Origin: Williamsia sp. 1138
GTDB lineage: Bacteria; Actinomycetota; Actinomycetes; Mycobacteriales; Mycobacteriaceae
Reading direction: 5' to 3'
Length of the DNA: 64,000 nucleotides
Assembly (NCBI RefSeq): GCF_002095435.2
Contig: NZ_MJEJ02000048.1
Coordinates: 62,001 to 126,000 of the forward strand
Shown: positions 49,041 to 58,401 of the stretch, piece after piece
Layout of the letters: each line of letters opens with the position of its first letter
How positions within the stretch are numbered: the first letter of the stretch is position 1
The notes under the pieces: model-generated
Database searches by the model: none
What the model was told of the DNA's origin: nothing
Seen by the model: the letters and a program-made list of their open reading frames with translations, nothing else
Position numbers and translations under genes: made by a program

Positions 49041-50274
49041 CCGCGGCGGGCCGGACCTCGGCCATCTCCCGGCGCGCTCGCCTGCGGTTCACCAGGATCC
49101 CGACGGTCGCGAGGATCCAGACGACGTACTGCACCGTCCAGGCGACGCGGAAACTGTCGAAGGAGTAGCCGCCCATCGCGTCGATGATGATGCCCATCGC
49201 CTGCATCACGAGTAGCGAGGCGATGAAACCGCCCATGTTGACCATGCCCTGGGCGGTGCCGAGCATGCTGCTGGGATTGAAGGTGCGCGCGAAGTCGAAG
49301 CCGATCACCGAACCCGGGCCACCGATCGAGACGACGACGACCAGAACGATCAACAGCCAGAGCGGCGCCGGACCCGGCAACAGCAGGATGACCGTCCACA
49401 TCAAGGCGTTGCTGCCCATGATGAACAAGACCAACCGCGATCGGCGTCCGGGGAAGCGTCCGGTGAGCAGTCCGATGACCACCCCTGACAGCACGATCGA
49501 CACCACCGAGATCGTCAGCAGACCACCGGCGAGACCAGAGGACAGGCCCTGTGCCGTCGTCAGATACGGGATGCCCCACATCAGCGCGAACACAGTGATC
49601 GAGAACTGGGTGCCCATGTGCGCGAAGAACCCGAGTCGCGTGCCGGGCCGTTTCGCGACCGCCTTGACGTTACCGAGTGAACCTCGCACCGATACCTTCT
49701 GCGCCGCCACAACGGTCCCGCGCGGAGCGTTGCGCACCAGCGCCAGGGTGAGCACCGCCGACAGCACCCCGAGCGCGGCGGCCGAGATGAACGCGGTGGT
49801 CCAGCCGCGAGCGTCGAGCAACGCCAGGAACGGCACGGCCGACAGCACCTGGCCGAGCTGCCCGGTGATACCGGTCAGCTGGGTGATCAACGGCACGCGT
49901 TTCGGGGCGAACCAGCGTGGCACCAACCGGAGCACCGAGATGAAGGTGAACGCGTCGCCGACCCCGACCAGCGCCCGTGCCGCGATGGCGAGGGGCAGTT
50001 CCTCGGTCAGCGCGAGAGTCATCTGCCCGGTGGCCATGATCAGCGCGCCGGCGACGATCATCGCTCGGGAGCCGAACCGGTCGAGCAACAGCCCGGCCGG
50101 GATCTGCATGGACGCGTAGACGATCACCTGCAGCACCACGAAGGACGACAGCACACTCGGTGATGCCGAGAAACGGTCGGCGGCGTCGAGCGCGGAGACC
50201 CCGAGGGTGGTGCGGTCGAGGACGGCGACGATGTAGACGAACACTCCCGTTGTCCAGACGACCCAGGCGCGCAC
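49030..50274 (-). CDS. MFS transporter
   Basis: A 414-residue major facilitator with about 12 hydrophobic segments. The segment 2-3 loop GLLLDRFGSRAMIVAG (about 62-77) is the family signature, RALVGVGDAFTFIS lies in helix 4, and GFDFARTFNPSSMLGTAQGMVNMGGF in the C-terminal half resembles the organic-anion (NNP/OFA-like) type. Substrate unknown. GTG start. Divergent from the DUF202 gene across a perfect palindrome. Confidence 0.87.
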   Translation of the reverse strand: MRAWVVWTTGVFVYIVAVLDRTTLGVSALDAADRFSASPSVLSSFVVLQVIVYASMQIPAGLLLDRFGSRAMIVAGALIMATGQMTLALTEELPLAIAARALVGVGDAFTFISVLRLVPRWFAPKRVPLITQLTGITGQLGQVLSAVPFLALLDARGWTTAFISAAALGVLSAVLTLALVRNAPRGTVVAAQKVSVRGSLGNVKAVAKRPGTRLGFFAHMGTQFSITVFALMWGIPYLTTAQGLSSGLAGGLLTISVVSIVLSGVVIGLLTGRFPGRRSRLVLFIMGSNALMWTVILLLPGPAPLWLLIVLVVVVSIGGPGSVIGFDFARTFNPSSMLGTAQGMVNMGGFIASLLVMQAMGIIIDAMGGYSFDSFRVAWTVQYVVWILATVGILVNRRRARREMAEVRPAAVTE

Positions 50275-50286
50275 TCGTCAATCCTA

Positions 50287-50300
50287 GGGGGTCGACCCCC
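50287..50300. promoter_or_regulatory. Perfect 14-base palindrome GGGGGTCGACCCCC
   Basis: Lies in the 37-base gap between the divergent MFS (start 50274) and DUF202 (start 50312) genes. It could be an operator controlling both or a hairpin in either leader. Its GC-only arms make chance more likely than for AT-rich palindromes. Confidence 0.35.
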
Positions 50301-50311
50301 GAGCGGTGACC

Positions 50312-50698
50312 ATGGATGATTGGCGGGTGCCCACCTCGGACGACGAACCGACCCCGCGAGACACCGTTCCCGGTGCCGTGGACGCGCGCTTCACGCTGGC
50401 CGCAGAACGCACCGTGCTGTCGTGGTTCCGGACCGCGCTGGGCCTGATCGCCGCCGGCCTGGCGGTGATGCACGTGCTGCCCGACTACTCGACCCAGACA
50501 TCTCGCGACATCCTCGGCATCTGCCTGGTCGCGTTCGGGACAGCGACGGCGATCGCAGGCGGTGCGCGGTGGCGCCAGACCACCAACGCACTGCGCGACG
50601 GCGGACCGATGCCGGGTCCGCTACCGATCTGGGCCCTGATCTCGCTGCTGACAGTGTTCTCGGTGCTGGCAGTCGTCCTCGGCCTGCAGACCCGCTGA
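50312..50698 (+). CDS. DUF202 (YidH-like) membrane protein
   Basis: A 128-residue protein. DARFTLAAERTVLSWFRTALGLIAAGLAV (split over about 24-52) is the DUF202 signature with the first membrane helix, and two further helices follow (ILGICLVAFGTATAIAGG, IWALISLLTVFSVLAVVL). Function unknown. ATG 50312 or GTG 50306. Confidence 0.83.
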   Translation: MDDWRVPTSDDEPTPRDTVPGAVDARFTLAAERTVLSWFRTALGLIAAGLAVMHVLPDYSTQTSRDILGICLVAFGTATAIAGGARWRQTTNALRDGGPMPGPLPIWALISLLTVFSVLAVVLGLQTR

Positions 50699-50787
50699 CC
50701 CTCGGAACACCAGAGCGCCGGGAGTCGTTGTACTCATCGAATGCGTCCCGCAGCCAGCGGTGACGAATCCCGAGGAGGATCATCCAC

Positions 50788-51246
50788 GTGTCGAAGCAAT
50801 ACCGTAAAGATCCGGACGCCGTCGCCCGGCTCAACCCGGACCAGTACGCCGTCACCCAGAAGTCGGCGACGGAGCCCGCTTTCCGCAACGAGTTCTGGGA
50901 CAACCACGAGGCAGGTCTCTACGTCGACATCGTGTCCGGCGAGCCCCTGTTCACGTCGACGAAGAAGTTCGACAGCGGATGCGGCTGGCCGAGCTTCACG
51001 CACCCCATCGACCCGGCGAACATCGTCGAGAAATCCGACAAGGGTTTCGGCATGGTCCGCACCGAGGTCCGGTCGGCACACGGCGACAGCCACCTCGGTC
51101 ACGTCTTCAACGACGGACCGATCGACCAAGGCGGTCTTCGTTACTGCATCAACTCCGCAGCCCTGCGGTTCATCCAGGTCGCTGACCTGGAGAAAGAGGG
51201 CTACGGCGACTACGTCGAGCTTTTCAACACCCAGGAGGCAAAGTAG
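50788..51246 (+). CDS. msrB: Peptide-methionine (R)-S-oxide reductase MsrB
   Basis: A 152-residue enzyme that reduces the R-sulfoxide of methionine in proteins. [10 protein letters not shown] (about 65-74) and the catalytic Cys in [10 protein letters not shown] (about C121) are present. The two CxxC pairs that bind zinc in many MsrB proteins are absent, so this is the zinc-free form. GAGGAGG supports GTG 50788. Directly abuts msrA. Confidence 0.93.
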   Translation: MSKQYRKDPDAVARLNPDQYAVTQKSATEPAFRNEFWDNHEAGLYVDIVSGEPLFTSTKKFDSGCGWPSFTHPIDPANIVEKSDKGFGMVRTEVRSAHGDSHLGHVFNDGPIDQGGLRYCINSAALRFIQVADLEKEGYGDYVELFNTQEAK

Positions 51247-51762
51247 ATGACCGACAAGGCAATCCTCGCGGGCGGCTGTTTCTGGGGAGTCCAGGATCTC
51301 GTTCGTAAGCAACCCGGTGTCGTCTCCACCCGCGTGGGTTACACGGGTGACGACAGCAAGCCGAACGCCACGTACCGCGATCACGGCAACCATGCCGAGG
51401 CACTGGAGGTCGAGTTCGATCCGGAGCAGACCAGCTTTCGCGATCTCCTCGAGTTCTTCTTCCAGATCCACGACCCGTCGACCAAGAATCGGCAGGGCAA
51501 CGATCGCGGTGCCAGCTACCGCTCGGCGATCTTCTACACCGACGACGAGCAGAAGCAGGTCGCTCTCGACACCATCGCCGATGTCGACGCCTCCGGGTTG
51601 TGGCCCGGCAAGGTGGTGACCGAGGTGGTGCCGGCCGGCCCGTTCTGGGAGGCCGAGCCCGAGCATCAGGATTACCTGCAGCGCATACCGAACGGCTACA
51701 CCTGCCACTTCGTGCGCCCGGGCTGGAAGCTGCCGCACCGCGCGGACGCCGCAACCAGCTAG
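51247..51762 (+). CDS. msrA: Peptide-methionine (S)-S-oxide reductase MsrA
   Basis: A 171-residue enzyme with the catalytic GGCFWG motif (about 9-14), [23 protein letters not shown] and [14 protein letters not shown] as family landmarks. It reduces the S-sulfoxide of methionine. No gap to msrB, so both stereo-forms are repaired from one transcript. Typical length. Confidence 0.94.
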   Translation: MTDKAILAGGCFWGVQDLVRKQPGVVSTRVGYTGDDSKPNATYRDHGNHAEALEVEFDPEQTSFRDLLEFFFQIHDPSTKNRQGNDRGASYRSAIFYTDDEQKQVALDTIADVDASGLWPGKVVTEVVPAGPFWEAEPEHQDYLQRIPNGYTCHFVRPGWKLPHRADAATS

Positions 51763-51768
51763 CAGTAC

Positions 51769-52095
51769 ATGCCCGACCAAGCTGCGGCAGGACGCCTGTT
51801 GGTCATCTCCGGGAGTACGCGTTCCGGCTCGACCAACTCGGCGTTCTGTCGCACTGTCGTTTCTTTCGCGTCCGGCGAACTCATCGTCGACGGCATACTC
51901 GATGTCGCGATGCTGCCGCACTTCAATCCCGACGATGATCGCGAGCCGCTCCCGGCCACCGTCCACGCGCTCCGCACGGCCATCGCCGCCGCCGATGCGG
52001 TGTTGTTCTGCACCCCCGAGTACGCGGGCACACTGCCCGGCTCGTTCAAGAACCTGCTCGACTGGACGGTCGGCGGGACCGAGATGACCGGCAAA
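51769..52095 (+). pseudogene. Truncated NADPH-dependent FMN reductase
   Basis: About 108 codons match the N-terminal half of flavodoxin-like FMN reductases: VISGSTRSGSTNSAF (about 13-27) for the FMN phosphate and [22 protein letters not shown] (split, about 84-105). Similarity ends at GTEMTGKP. The frame then runs on to 52461 inside the lldD gene as Arg/Ser-rich sequence with no family character. The missing C-terminal ~70 residues suggest a deletion that joined this gene to lldD. Confidence 0.72.
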
Positions 52096-52121
52096 CCCCA
52101 CACCCGATCGAAGGACACGCG

Positions 52122-53378
52122 ATGCCACAGCGCCGATTCCCCAAGGTCCACGACCTCGCGCCGCTCATGCAGTTCAAGAGGCCGAGCCTCGACTTCAAGG
52201 CGAACCGGCTCGCGAAGGCGCAGACCGTGTACGACCTGCGCCGCATCGCTCAGCGCCGCACACCGAAAGCCGCTTTCGACTACACCGAGGGCGCCGCGGA
52301 GGCAGAGATCTCGCTCGGCCGCGCGCGGCAGGCGTTCGAGGACATCCAGTTCAATCCGTCGATCCTGCGGAACGTCGCGGAGGTGTCCACCGGGTGGGAC
52401 GTCCTCGGCGCACCGGTGGCCCTGCCGTTCGGCATCGCTCCGACGGGATTCACCCGGATGATGCAGACCGAGGGCGAGATCGCGGGCGCCCACGCGGCCG
52501 CCAAACACGGGATCCCGTTCTCGCTGTCGACGATGGGCACGACCGGCATCGAGGACGTCAAGGCAGCGAACCCCGATGGTCGCAACTGGTTCCAGCTCTA
52601 CATGTGGAAAGACCGTGACCGGTCCATGGCGCTCGTCGACCGCGCCGCAAGAGCCGGCTACGACACGCTGCTGGTGACGGTCGATGTCCCGGTCGCCGGA
52701 GCCCGCCTGCGCGACAAGCGAAACGGCTTCTCGATCCCGCCGCAACTGACGCTGGGCACCGTCGCGAACGCGATCCCGCGACCCTGGTGGTGGTACGACT
52801 TCCTGACCACCGAACCGCTGTCCTTCGCGTCGCTGGACCGCTGGTCCGGAACGGTCGGCGAGCTGCTCGACACGATGTTCGACCCCACCGTCGACTTCGA
52901 CGATCTGCGGTGGATCCGCGATCAATGGCCCGGCAAGGTCGTGGTCAAGGGCATCCAGAACCTCGACGACGCAAAGAAGGTCGCCGGCGTCGGGGTGGAC
53001 GGCATCATCCTGTCCAATCATGGTGGACGCCAACTCGACCGGGCACCCATCCCGTTTCACCTGCTGCCCGAGATCGTCCGCGAGGTGGGCAGCGAGTATG
53101 AGGTGCACCTCGACACCGGCATCATGTCCGGCGCGGACATCGTCGCCGCGATCGCCCTCGGTGCCCGCTTCACCCTCCTCGGCCGGGCCTACCTCTACGG
53201 GCTGATGGCCGGTGGTGAAGACGGCGTGAACCGCATGATCGAGATCGTCGGCGAGCAGGTCGCACGGACCATGCGGTTGCTCGGGGTCACGTCCCTCGAG
53301 GAACTCGGACCACAGCACGTCACCCAGCTCGTCCGGCTGGCGCCGCGAATTCACACGTCGTTGTCGCCGAACCCATAG
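52122..53378 (+). CDS. lldD: FMN-dependent L-lactate dehydrogenase (quinone)
   Basis: A 418-residue alpha-hydroxyacid oxidase closely like mycobacterial LldD2. [21 protein letters not shown] (split), [13 protein letters not shown] (about 104-116), [24 protein letters not shown] and the active-site [12 protein letters not shown] (about 302-313; base His and Arg) are present. It oxidises L-lactate to pyruvate at the membrane, passing electrons to quinone. CGAAGGACACGCG before ATG 52122 provides a ribosome site, so the gene is independent of the truncated FMN reductase frame. Confidence 0.92.
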   Translation: MPQRRFPKVHDLAPLMQFKRPSLDFKANRLAKAQTVYDLRRIAQRRTPKAAFDYTEGAAEAEISLGRARQAFEDIQFNPSILRNVAEVSTGWDVLGAPVALPFGIAPTGFTRMMQTEGEIAGAHAAAKHGIPFSLSTMGTTGIEDVKAANPDGRNWFQLYMWKDRDRSMALVDRAARAGYDTLLVTVDVPVAGARLRDKRNGFSIPPQLTLGTVANAIPRPWWWYDFLTTEPLSFASLDRWSGTVGELLDTMFDPTVDFDDLRWIRDQWPGKVVVKGIQNLDDAKKVAGVGVDGIILSNHGGRQLDRAPIPFHLLPEIVREVGSEYEVHLDTGIMSGADIVAAIALGARFTLLGRAYLYGLMAGGEDGVNRMIEIVGEQVARTMRLLGVTSLEELGPQHVTQLVRLAPRIHTSLSPNP

Positions 53379-53387
53379 ATTGAGCTC

Positions 53388-55349
53388 ATGCGGCACCGAC
53401 TGAAGGCCTGGCTCCTCAGTGACATCACCGAAGAACCGGCCGGCCAGCTCGGGCCGCTGCGCAGGCCCAGTCGCGATGAGCACAAACACTCGTGGTGGAA
53501 GGTCATGTGCCTCACGGGCGTCGACTACTTCTCCACCCTCGGCTACCAACCCGCCATCGCCGCGCTGGCCGCCGGCCTCCTCGCGCCACTGGCCACCCTC
53601 GTCCTGGTCCTGCTGACCCTCTTCGGGGCACTACCGGTCTATCGGCGCGTGGCCAGGGAGAGCCCCCACGGCGAGGGATCGATCGCCATGCTCGCGAGCC
53701 ACCTCCCGAGGTGGGGTGGCAAGCTGTTCATCCTGGTACTGCTGGGCTTTGCCGCCACCGACTTCTTGATCACCATGACGCTGTCGACCGCCGATGCGTC
53801 CGCACATCTGATCGCCAATCCCTTTGCCCCGTCTTTCTTGTCGGGCAAGCAGGTGATCGTCACCATCGTGCTGTTGATGCTGCTCACCGCGGTGTTCCTG
53901 AAAGGCTTCACCGATGCCATCGGCATCGCCGTAGGCCTGGTGACGGTGTTTCTGACGCTCAACTTCGTCGTGATCCTCGACAGCTTCTGGGAGATCGCCC
54001 AGGACCCCCACCTCATCACCGAGTGGCGGTCGGCCCTGACGACGGAGCACAGCAATCCGTGGATGATGATCGCCATCGCCCTCATCGTGTTCCCCAAGCT
54101 GGCGCTGGGTCTGTCCGGTTTCGAGACCGGGGTCGCGGTGATGCCTCAGATCGAGGGCGATCCCGGTGACACCGAGGACAACCCCCGTGGCCGGATCCGC
54201 GGGGTGCGCCGGCTGCTGACGACGGCGGCACTGATCATGTGCGGCTTCCTCATCACCTCGTCGATCGTGACCACGATCCTGATTCCCCAGAAGGAGTTCG
54301 AGGCGGGCGGCGAAGCCAACGGGCGGGCCCTCGCGTACCTGGCCCACGAAAACCTCGGCAACGTCTTCGGCACGATCTACGATCTGAGCACCATCGCGAT
54401 CCTGTGGTTCGCCGGCGCGTCGGCGCTGGCCGGACTCCTCAACCTCGTCCCGCGTTACCTTCCCCGTTTCGGAATGGCTCCCGAGTGGGCGCGGGCCGTA
54501 CGGCCGTTGGTGCTCGTGTTCGCCCTGATAGCCATCTTCGTCACGGTCTACTTCAAGGCCAGCGTCGACGCTCAGAGCAGCGCCTACGCCACCGGTGTAC
54601 TGGTCCTCATCACCTCGGCCACCATCGCGGTCACCCTCTCCGCGCACGCCCACCATCACCGCTCGAAGACCTGGATGTTCGGTGTCGTGGCCGTGATCTT
54701 CGCGTACACCACCATCGTGAACATCGTCGAACGTCCCGAGGGCGTCCAGGTCGCCTCGTTCTTCATCGGCGCCATCCTCGTGGTGTCGCTGCTCTCGCGG
54801 GTGAACCGGGCATTCGAGCTCCGTGCCACGTCCCTCGAGTTCGACGAGACCGCAACAGAGTTCATCGCCGAAGCAGCCGCGGAGGGGAACATCGAGATCG
54901 TGGCCCACGACCCACACAGCGTCGAGGTCGGGGAGACGGAGCGCAGCGGAGCTCGACCATGGAGCAACTACGACGAGAAGGCAGTACAGCAACGGGCAGA
55001 CAGCAGGCTCGGACCCAACGTCCACATCATCTTCCTCGAGGTCAACGTCACCGATTCGTCGGAGTTCGCCACCGACCTGCTCGTCCATGGACGCAGGCGC
55101 GGTGACCACCGCGTGCTGTGGGTGGACAGTCCCGCCGTCCCGAACTCCATCGCCGCGATCCTGCTACACATCCGCGACGAGACCGGCACGGTCCCGAACG
55201 TGTACTTCCAGTGGTCCGAGGGCAATCCACTGCTGAATCTGCTGCGATTCCTGTTCATCGGGATGGGCGAGGTGGCCCCGGTGACCCGCGAAGTGTTGCG
55301 CCGGGCCGAACCGGCGGTCCCGGACCGGCCGAAGGTGCACATCGGCTGA
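53388..55349 (+). CDS. APC-superfamily permease with C-terminal cytoplasmic domain
   Basis: A 653-residue transporter. About 12 hydrophobic segments lie between residues ~45 and 470 ([31 protein letters not shown], split; [37 protein letters not shown] for the helix-6 region). The last ~180 residues are soluble, begin [17 protein letters not shown], and look like an alpha/beta domain ([38 protein letters not shown], split). Amino-acid or ion uptake is likely; the C-terminal domain may be regulatory. It follows lldD by nine bases. Confidence 0.8.
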   Translation: MRHRLKAWLLSDITEEPAGQLGPLRRPSRDEHKHSWWKVMCLTGVDYFSTLGYQPAIAALAAGLLAPLATLVLVLLTLFGALPVYRRVARESPHGEGSIAMLASHLPRWGGKLFILVLLGFAATDFLITMTLSTADASAHLIANPFAPSFLSGKQVIVTIVLLMLLTAVFLKGFTDAIGIAVGLVTVFLTLNFVVILDSFWEIAQDPHLITEWRSALTTEHSNPWMMIAIALIVFPKLALGLSGFETGVAVMPQIEGDPGDTEDNPRGRIRGVRRLLTTAALIMCGFLITSSIVTTILIPQKEFEAGGEANGRALAYLAHENLGNVFGTIYDLSTIAILWFAGASALAGLLNLVPRYLPRFGMAPEWARAVRPLVLVFALIAIFVTVYFKASVDAQSSAYATGVLVLITSATIAVTLSAHAHHHRSKTWMFGVVAVIFAYTTIVNIVERPEGVQVASFFIGAILVVSLLSRVNRAFELRATSLEFDETATEFIAEAAAEGNIEIVAHDPHSVEVGETERSGARPWSNYDEKAVQQRADSRLGPNVHIIFLEVNVTDSSEFATDLLVHGRRRGDHRVLWVDSPAVPNSIAAILLHIRDETGTVPNVYFQWSEGNPLLNLLRFLFIGMGEVAPVTREVLRRAEPAVPDRPKVHIG

Positions 55350-55359
55350 GTCCGGATTC

Positions 55360-56766
55360 TCACAGCGGATAGGTCGAGAACACGCCCCTCGGGTCGTACG
55401 CGGCGCGCAGCGCTCGCAACCGCTCCAGGTTGCCGCCGAACGCCGCCTCGAGTTCGGCGTCGGTTTCGGCAAAACCCGGCCGTACCTCCACGCTGTAGAA
55501 CCCCGTCGTATGGCCGGCCAGCACTGCGATGGTGTCTCGGGCCCAGTTCAGACAGGCGGGCCCATCCGCCGCATCGTCCCAGATCGCATTCAGCGGAATG
55601 TTCCACTCGCTGCCCCGGCCCCAGAACGCGGTGTCGGTGTCGCCCACATCAGCGAGTGCACCGCCGGTCTGCTGAAAGTCGATCCGGCAGAACGGCGTCG
55701 GGGCGGCTCGGACCTGCTTCGCCAGGGCCTGGGCGACCGATTCGTCCAGTGTCGGTCCGACGAACACCGCTTTCCCGTAGAAGGACCCGCGCCGATCTCC
55801 TGGCTCCGGCAATGACAGCGGTGCCGGGTCGGCGCCGCCGGCACCGGGTGGGGTGTACTCCGGAAGTCCGCTGAGATATCGCCCGGTCATCTCGGAGCGG
55901 TAGTACCGATGTCGAGAAGCGTTTTCCACTTCGCTTGCTGCCAGACGACTTTCGGCGATATCGGTTGCATCTTGGCTGGAACACGTTGTGTAGACAAAGA
56001 ATATCGGTTCACCGGGCACCAGGTCGGAGTAGCCCAGGACCGCGCCCATCATCGTGTGCCGCGGCACCCGGGGAGCAACCCGGAAGTACGTCGGCAACGC
56101 ATCGAGCCCGAGCACCATCCGATCCACCCACACGGGTCCCGCCTTGTGGGTACGCAACGTCGCGGAGGTGATGACGCCGAACGGGGGCGCACAACCACGC
56201 ACGGCCCACCACAGATCAGCGTCGTGGCCGCCACTTTCGTCAGACAAACGAACAACACGGCCTGAGGGAAGTACCAGTTCGACCTCGACGAGGTGATCGA
56301 TCGTCAGTCCGAGACTGCGGGTGAAGTACCCGACGCCGCCCCGCGACATCAGGCCGAAGCCGGCGTGCGCGGCGATCCCGACCGGAACGATCCGCCCCGC
56401 GGGAGCCAGGGCGTCGAGCATGGCTCCGACCGTGGCACCACCGGCGACCACCACCCGGTCACCCTCCTGACGTGCGGAGTTCATGTGTCGCGAAAGATCG
56501 AGCAGAACGGCGCCGTCGGCAACACAATTCGAGCTCAGTCCGCCACCGCGAACAGTGACGCCGAGGCCGCATTCATTCGCCGCACGCATCACAGTGGCCA
56601 CGTCGCCGGTCGTCGCCGGTGACACCACGCAGGCGGGGCGCCGTCGCGAGGCGTCCGGGAAAAACACGCGCCCAAGAGTTTCGGCGTACCCCGCGGTGTC
56701 CGGTAGGTGAACCGACCCGGGCAGCTCGGCCGCCAAACGGTCGAGATGCGCTGGCTGGATGTCCAC
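55360..56766 (-). CDS. FAD-linked oxidase (berberine-bridge/PCMH type) lacking the usual flavin-linking His
   Basis: A 468-residue flavoprotein. PACVVSPATTGDVATVMRAANECGLGVTVRGGG starts the PCMH FAD domain (split over about 43-75). The position that is normally GGGHS, whose His binds FAD covalently, reads GGGLSSN, so FAD is probably non-covalent or linked elsewhere. GIAAHAGFGLMSRGGVGY and the C-terminal YDPRGVFSTYPL are typical of BBE oxidases. GTG 56766 is chosen because AGGAGG sits six bases upstream; GTG 56784 is in frame but has no site. Substrate unknown. Confidence 0.85.
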   Translation of the reverse strand: MDIQPAHLDRLAAELPGSVHLPDTAGYAETLGRVFFPDASRRRPACVVSPATTGDVATVMRAANECGLGVTVRGGGLSSNCVADGAVLLDLSRHMNSARQEGDRVVVAGGATVGAMLDALAPAGRIVPVGIAAHAGFGLMSRGGVGYFTRSLGLTIDHLVEVELVLPSGRVVRLSDESGGHDADLWWAVRGCAPPFGVITSATLRTHKAGPVWVDRMVLGLDALPTYFRVAPRVPRHTMMGAVLGYSDLVPGEPIFFVYTTCSSQDATDIAESRLAASEVENASRHRYYRSEMTGRYLSGLPEYTPPGAGGADPAPLSLPEPGDRRGSFYGKAVFVGPTLDESVAQALAKQVRAAPTPFCRIDFQQTGGALADVGDTDTAFWGRGSEWNIPLNAIWDDAADGPACLNWARDTIAVLAGHTTGFYSVEVRPGFAETDAELEAAFGGNLERLRALRAAYDPRGVFSTYPL

Positions 56767-56923
56767 GAGGCGCCTCCTGATCACGGTGGCTCAGCGCCAG
56801 CCCGTTGCTGAAGTCTCGCAGAGAACGCCCGGAGACGACCCCTCTATCACCGACCTGTGGTATTCCTTCACGTAAGCCGCTCGGTTACGAACGCGGCAGT
56901 CGGGGTGAATCAAGGGGAAGTTC

Positions 56924-57967
56924 ATGGGTACCTGCATGGGTCCAGCTGCATCACGCCGCCGCACAGCACGTCTGCTGATCGGCGTCCTCGCGACCGGCCT
57001 CGTGCTGGCCACGACCCCCGCGATCAGCTCCGCGGACGCAGACCCCGATGCCGCGACAGTGGCACCCGACGGGTCGCATCTGGTCAGTCTCACCCTCGGC
57101 GAGGGCCGCAGAGCGGACGCCGAGGTCTACTCCGCGGCGATGGACAAGAACATTCCGCTGAAGCTGCTCATAGCGCCCGGCGACGAACCGAGACCTACCT
57201 TGTACGTGCTCGACGGCGTCGGTGGCGCTGAGCCCGAGAACGGCATCTTGGACTGGGCCGACGCAGCAGAGTTCTATGAGACCAAAGACGTCAACGTGGT
57301 CGCGACGGTCGGTGGCGACTCCAGCTACTTCACCGACTGGCAGAAAGACGATCCAGAACTCGGGCGCAACAAGTGGGCCACCTTCCTCACCGAGGAGCTG
57401 CCCCCGATCATCAATTCGACCCTGAACACCACCGGCAAGAACGCGATCGTCGGCCTGTCCATGTCCGCGACGTCCGTCCTGGCCCTGTCGATCAAGAGTC
57501 CCGATCTCTACGAGGGGGTGGCATCGTTCAGCGGCTGCGCTCAGACGAGCGATCCGCTGGGCCGGGCCTACGTGTGGATCACCGTGGCGAACTTCGGCGG
57601 CAATCCTGACAACATGTGGGGTAAGCCGGATGATCCCGCTTGGGAAGCCAACGACCCCTATATCCACGCCGCCGGCCTGCGCGGGACCGCGCTCTACATA
57701 GCCAACGCGTCGGGGCTGCCGGGGCAATACGACAACCTCGAGGCCGACAATGTCGACGGTGAGGTGAGCCAGTTGATCGCCCAGCTCACCGCAGGAGGGG
57801 TGATCGAGGCCGCCACCAACCAGTGCACCCACAACCTGAAGAGTCGGCTCGACTCACTCGGCATCCCCGCGACCTACAACCTCAAGGACCGTGGCACCCA
57901 CTCCTGGGACTATTGGCGGGACGACATCCACGACTCGTGGCCGCTGCTGGAAGAGTCGATCAACTAG
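56924..57967 (+). CDS. Secreted antigen-85-like esterase / mycolyltransferase family protein
   Basis: A 347-residue alpha/beta hydrolase with an N-terminal signal peptide (TARLLIGVLATGLVLATTPAISSADA, split; cleavage near residue 38). LYVLDGVGGAEPENGILDW (about 90-108), the nucleophile Ser in GLSMSATSVLAL (about 183-194) and the His in DRGTHSWDYW near the end match the trehalose mycolyltransferase (Ag85) family. These enzymes attach mycolic acids to the cell wall. AAGGGGAAG supports ATG 56924. It may be a corynomycolyl-type transferase or a simple esterase. Confidence 0.87.
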   Translation: MGTCMGPAASRRRTARLLIGVLATGLVLATTPAISSADADPDAATVAPDGSHLVSLTLGEGRRADAEVYSAAMDKNIPLKLLIAPGDEPRPTLYVLDGVGGAEPENGILDWADAAEFYETKDVNVVATVGGDSSYFTDWQKDDPELGRNKWATFLTEELPPIINSTLNTTGKNAIVGLSMSATSVLALSIKSPDLYEGVASFSGCAQTSDPLGRAYVWITVANFGGNPDNMWGKPDDPAWEANDPYIHAAGLRGTALYIANASGLPGQYDNLEADNVDGEVSQLIAQLTAGGVIEAATNQCTHNLKSRLDSLGIPATYNLKDRGTHSWDYWRDDIHDSWPLLEESIN

Positions 57968-58245
57968 AAACCCAGGCCCATCCAGTCGGTCGCGACGAAA
58001 TCCCTTTCCAAAGAGCGCGCCTCGACTTTCACCTCATCCGGATCAGGGTCCAGGCCGTCGGCCGCGATCGCGCGTAGCGCCGCGGTCACGCCGGCCTCGT
58101 ACGTCTCGAATCCCCCGATGATCTCGCTGTCGGCCCGCCACCACACCAACAGATGAGTGCCGTTGGGCGATGGGCAGAATCCGATCACCTGACCGTCTTT
58201 GGCCAACGTCGGGCAGTCGTCCGGGAAGCCGTCGGTTTCGCTCAT
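57964..58245 (-). CDS. Small hypothetical protein
   Basis: A 93-residue protein starting MSETDGFPDDCP. It looks like a compact alpha/beta domain (GQVIGFCPSPNGTHLLVWWRA, split; YEAGVTAALRAIAADGL) with two Cys near the N-terminus. Its stop overlaps that of the convergent esterase by four bases. Family not recognised. The frame extends ten codons upstream of the chosen ATG 58245. Confidence 0.6.
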   Translation of the reverse strand: MSETDGFPDDCPTLAKDGQVIGFCPSPNGTHLLVWWRADSEIIGGFETYEAGVTAALRAIAADGLDPDPDEVKVEARSLERDFVATDWMGLGF

Positions 58246-58401
58246 GGGACGCACACTATGTGAAGGAGCGGACATTCATTTCTCCACGCCAGGCAGCTCT
58301 CGAACCGTGTTTTGGTGACGCGCAGCGAGGGCATTCGGTAGGTCAGCCAGCTCGGGTCGAACCAAGGCTCTCCGGGTCGAACGACGGAAGGGCAGCTGCC
58401 G

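Noticed and set aside
51759-53549. 596-codon minus-strand open frame opposite lldD
   Set aside because: Lies antisense to a gene with complete LldD motifs; composition is Arg/Asp/Val-rich shadow sequence.
53631-55109. 492-codon minus-strand open frame opposite the permease
   Set aside because: Antisense to membrane helices of a real transporter; hydrophilic repeat-like translation with no domain.
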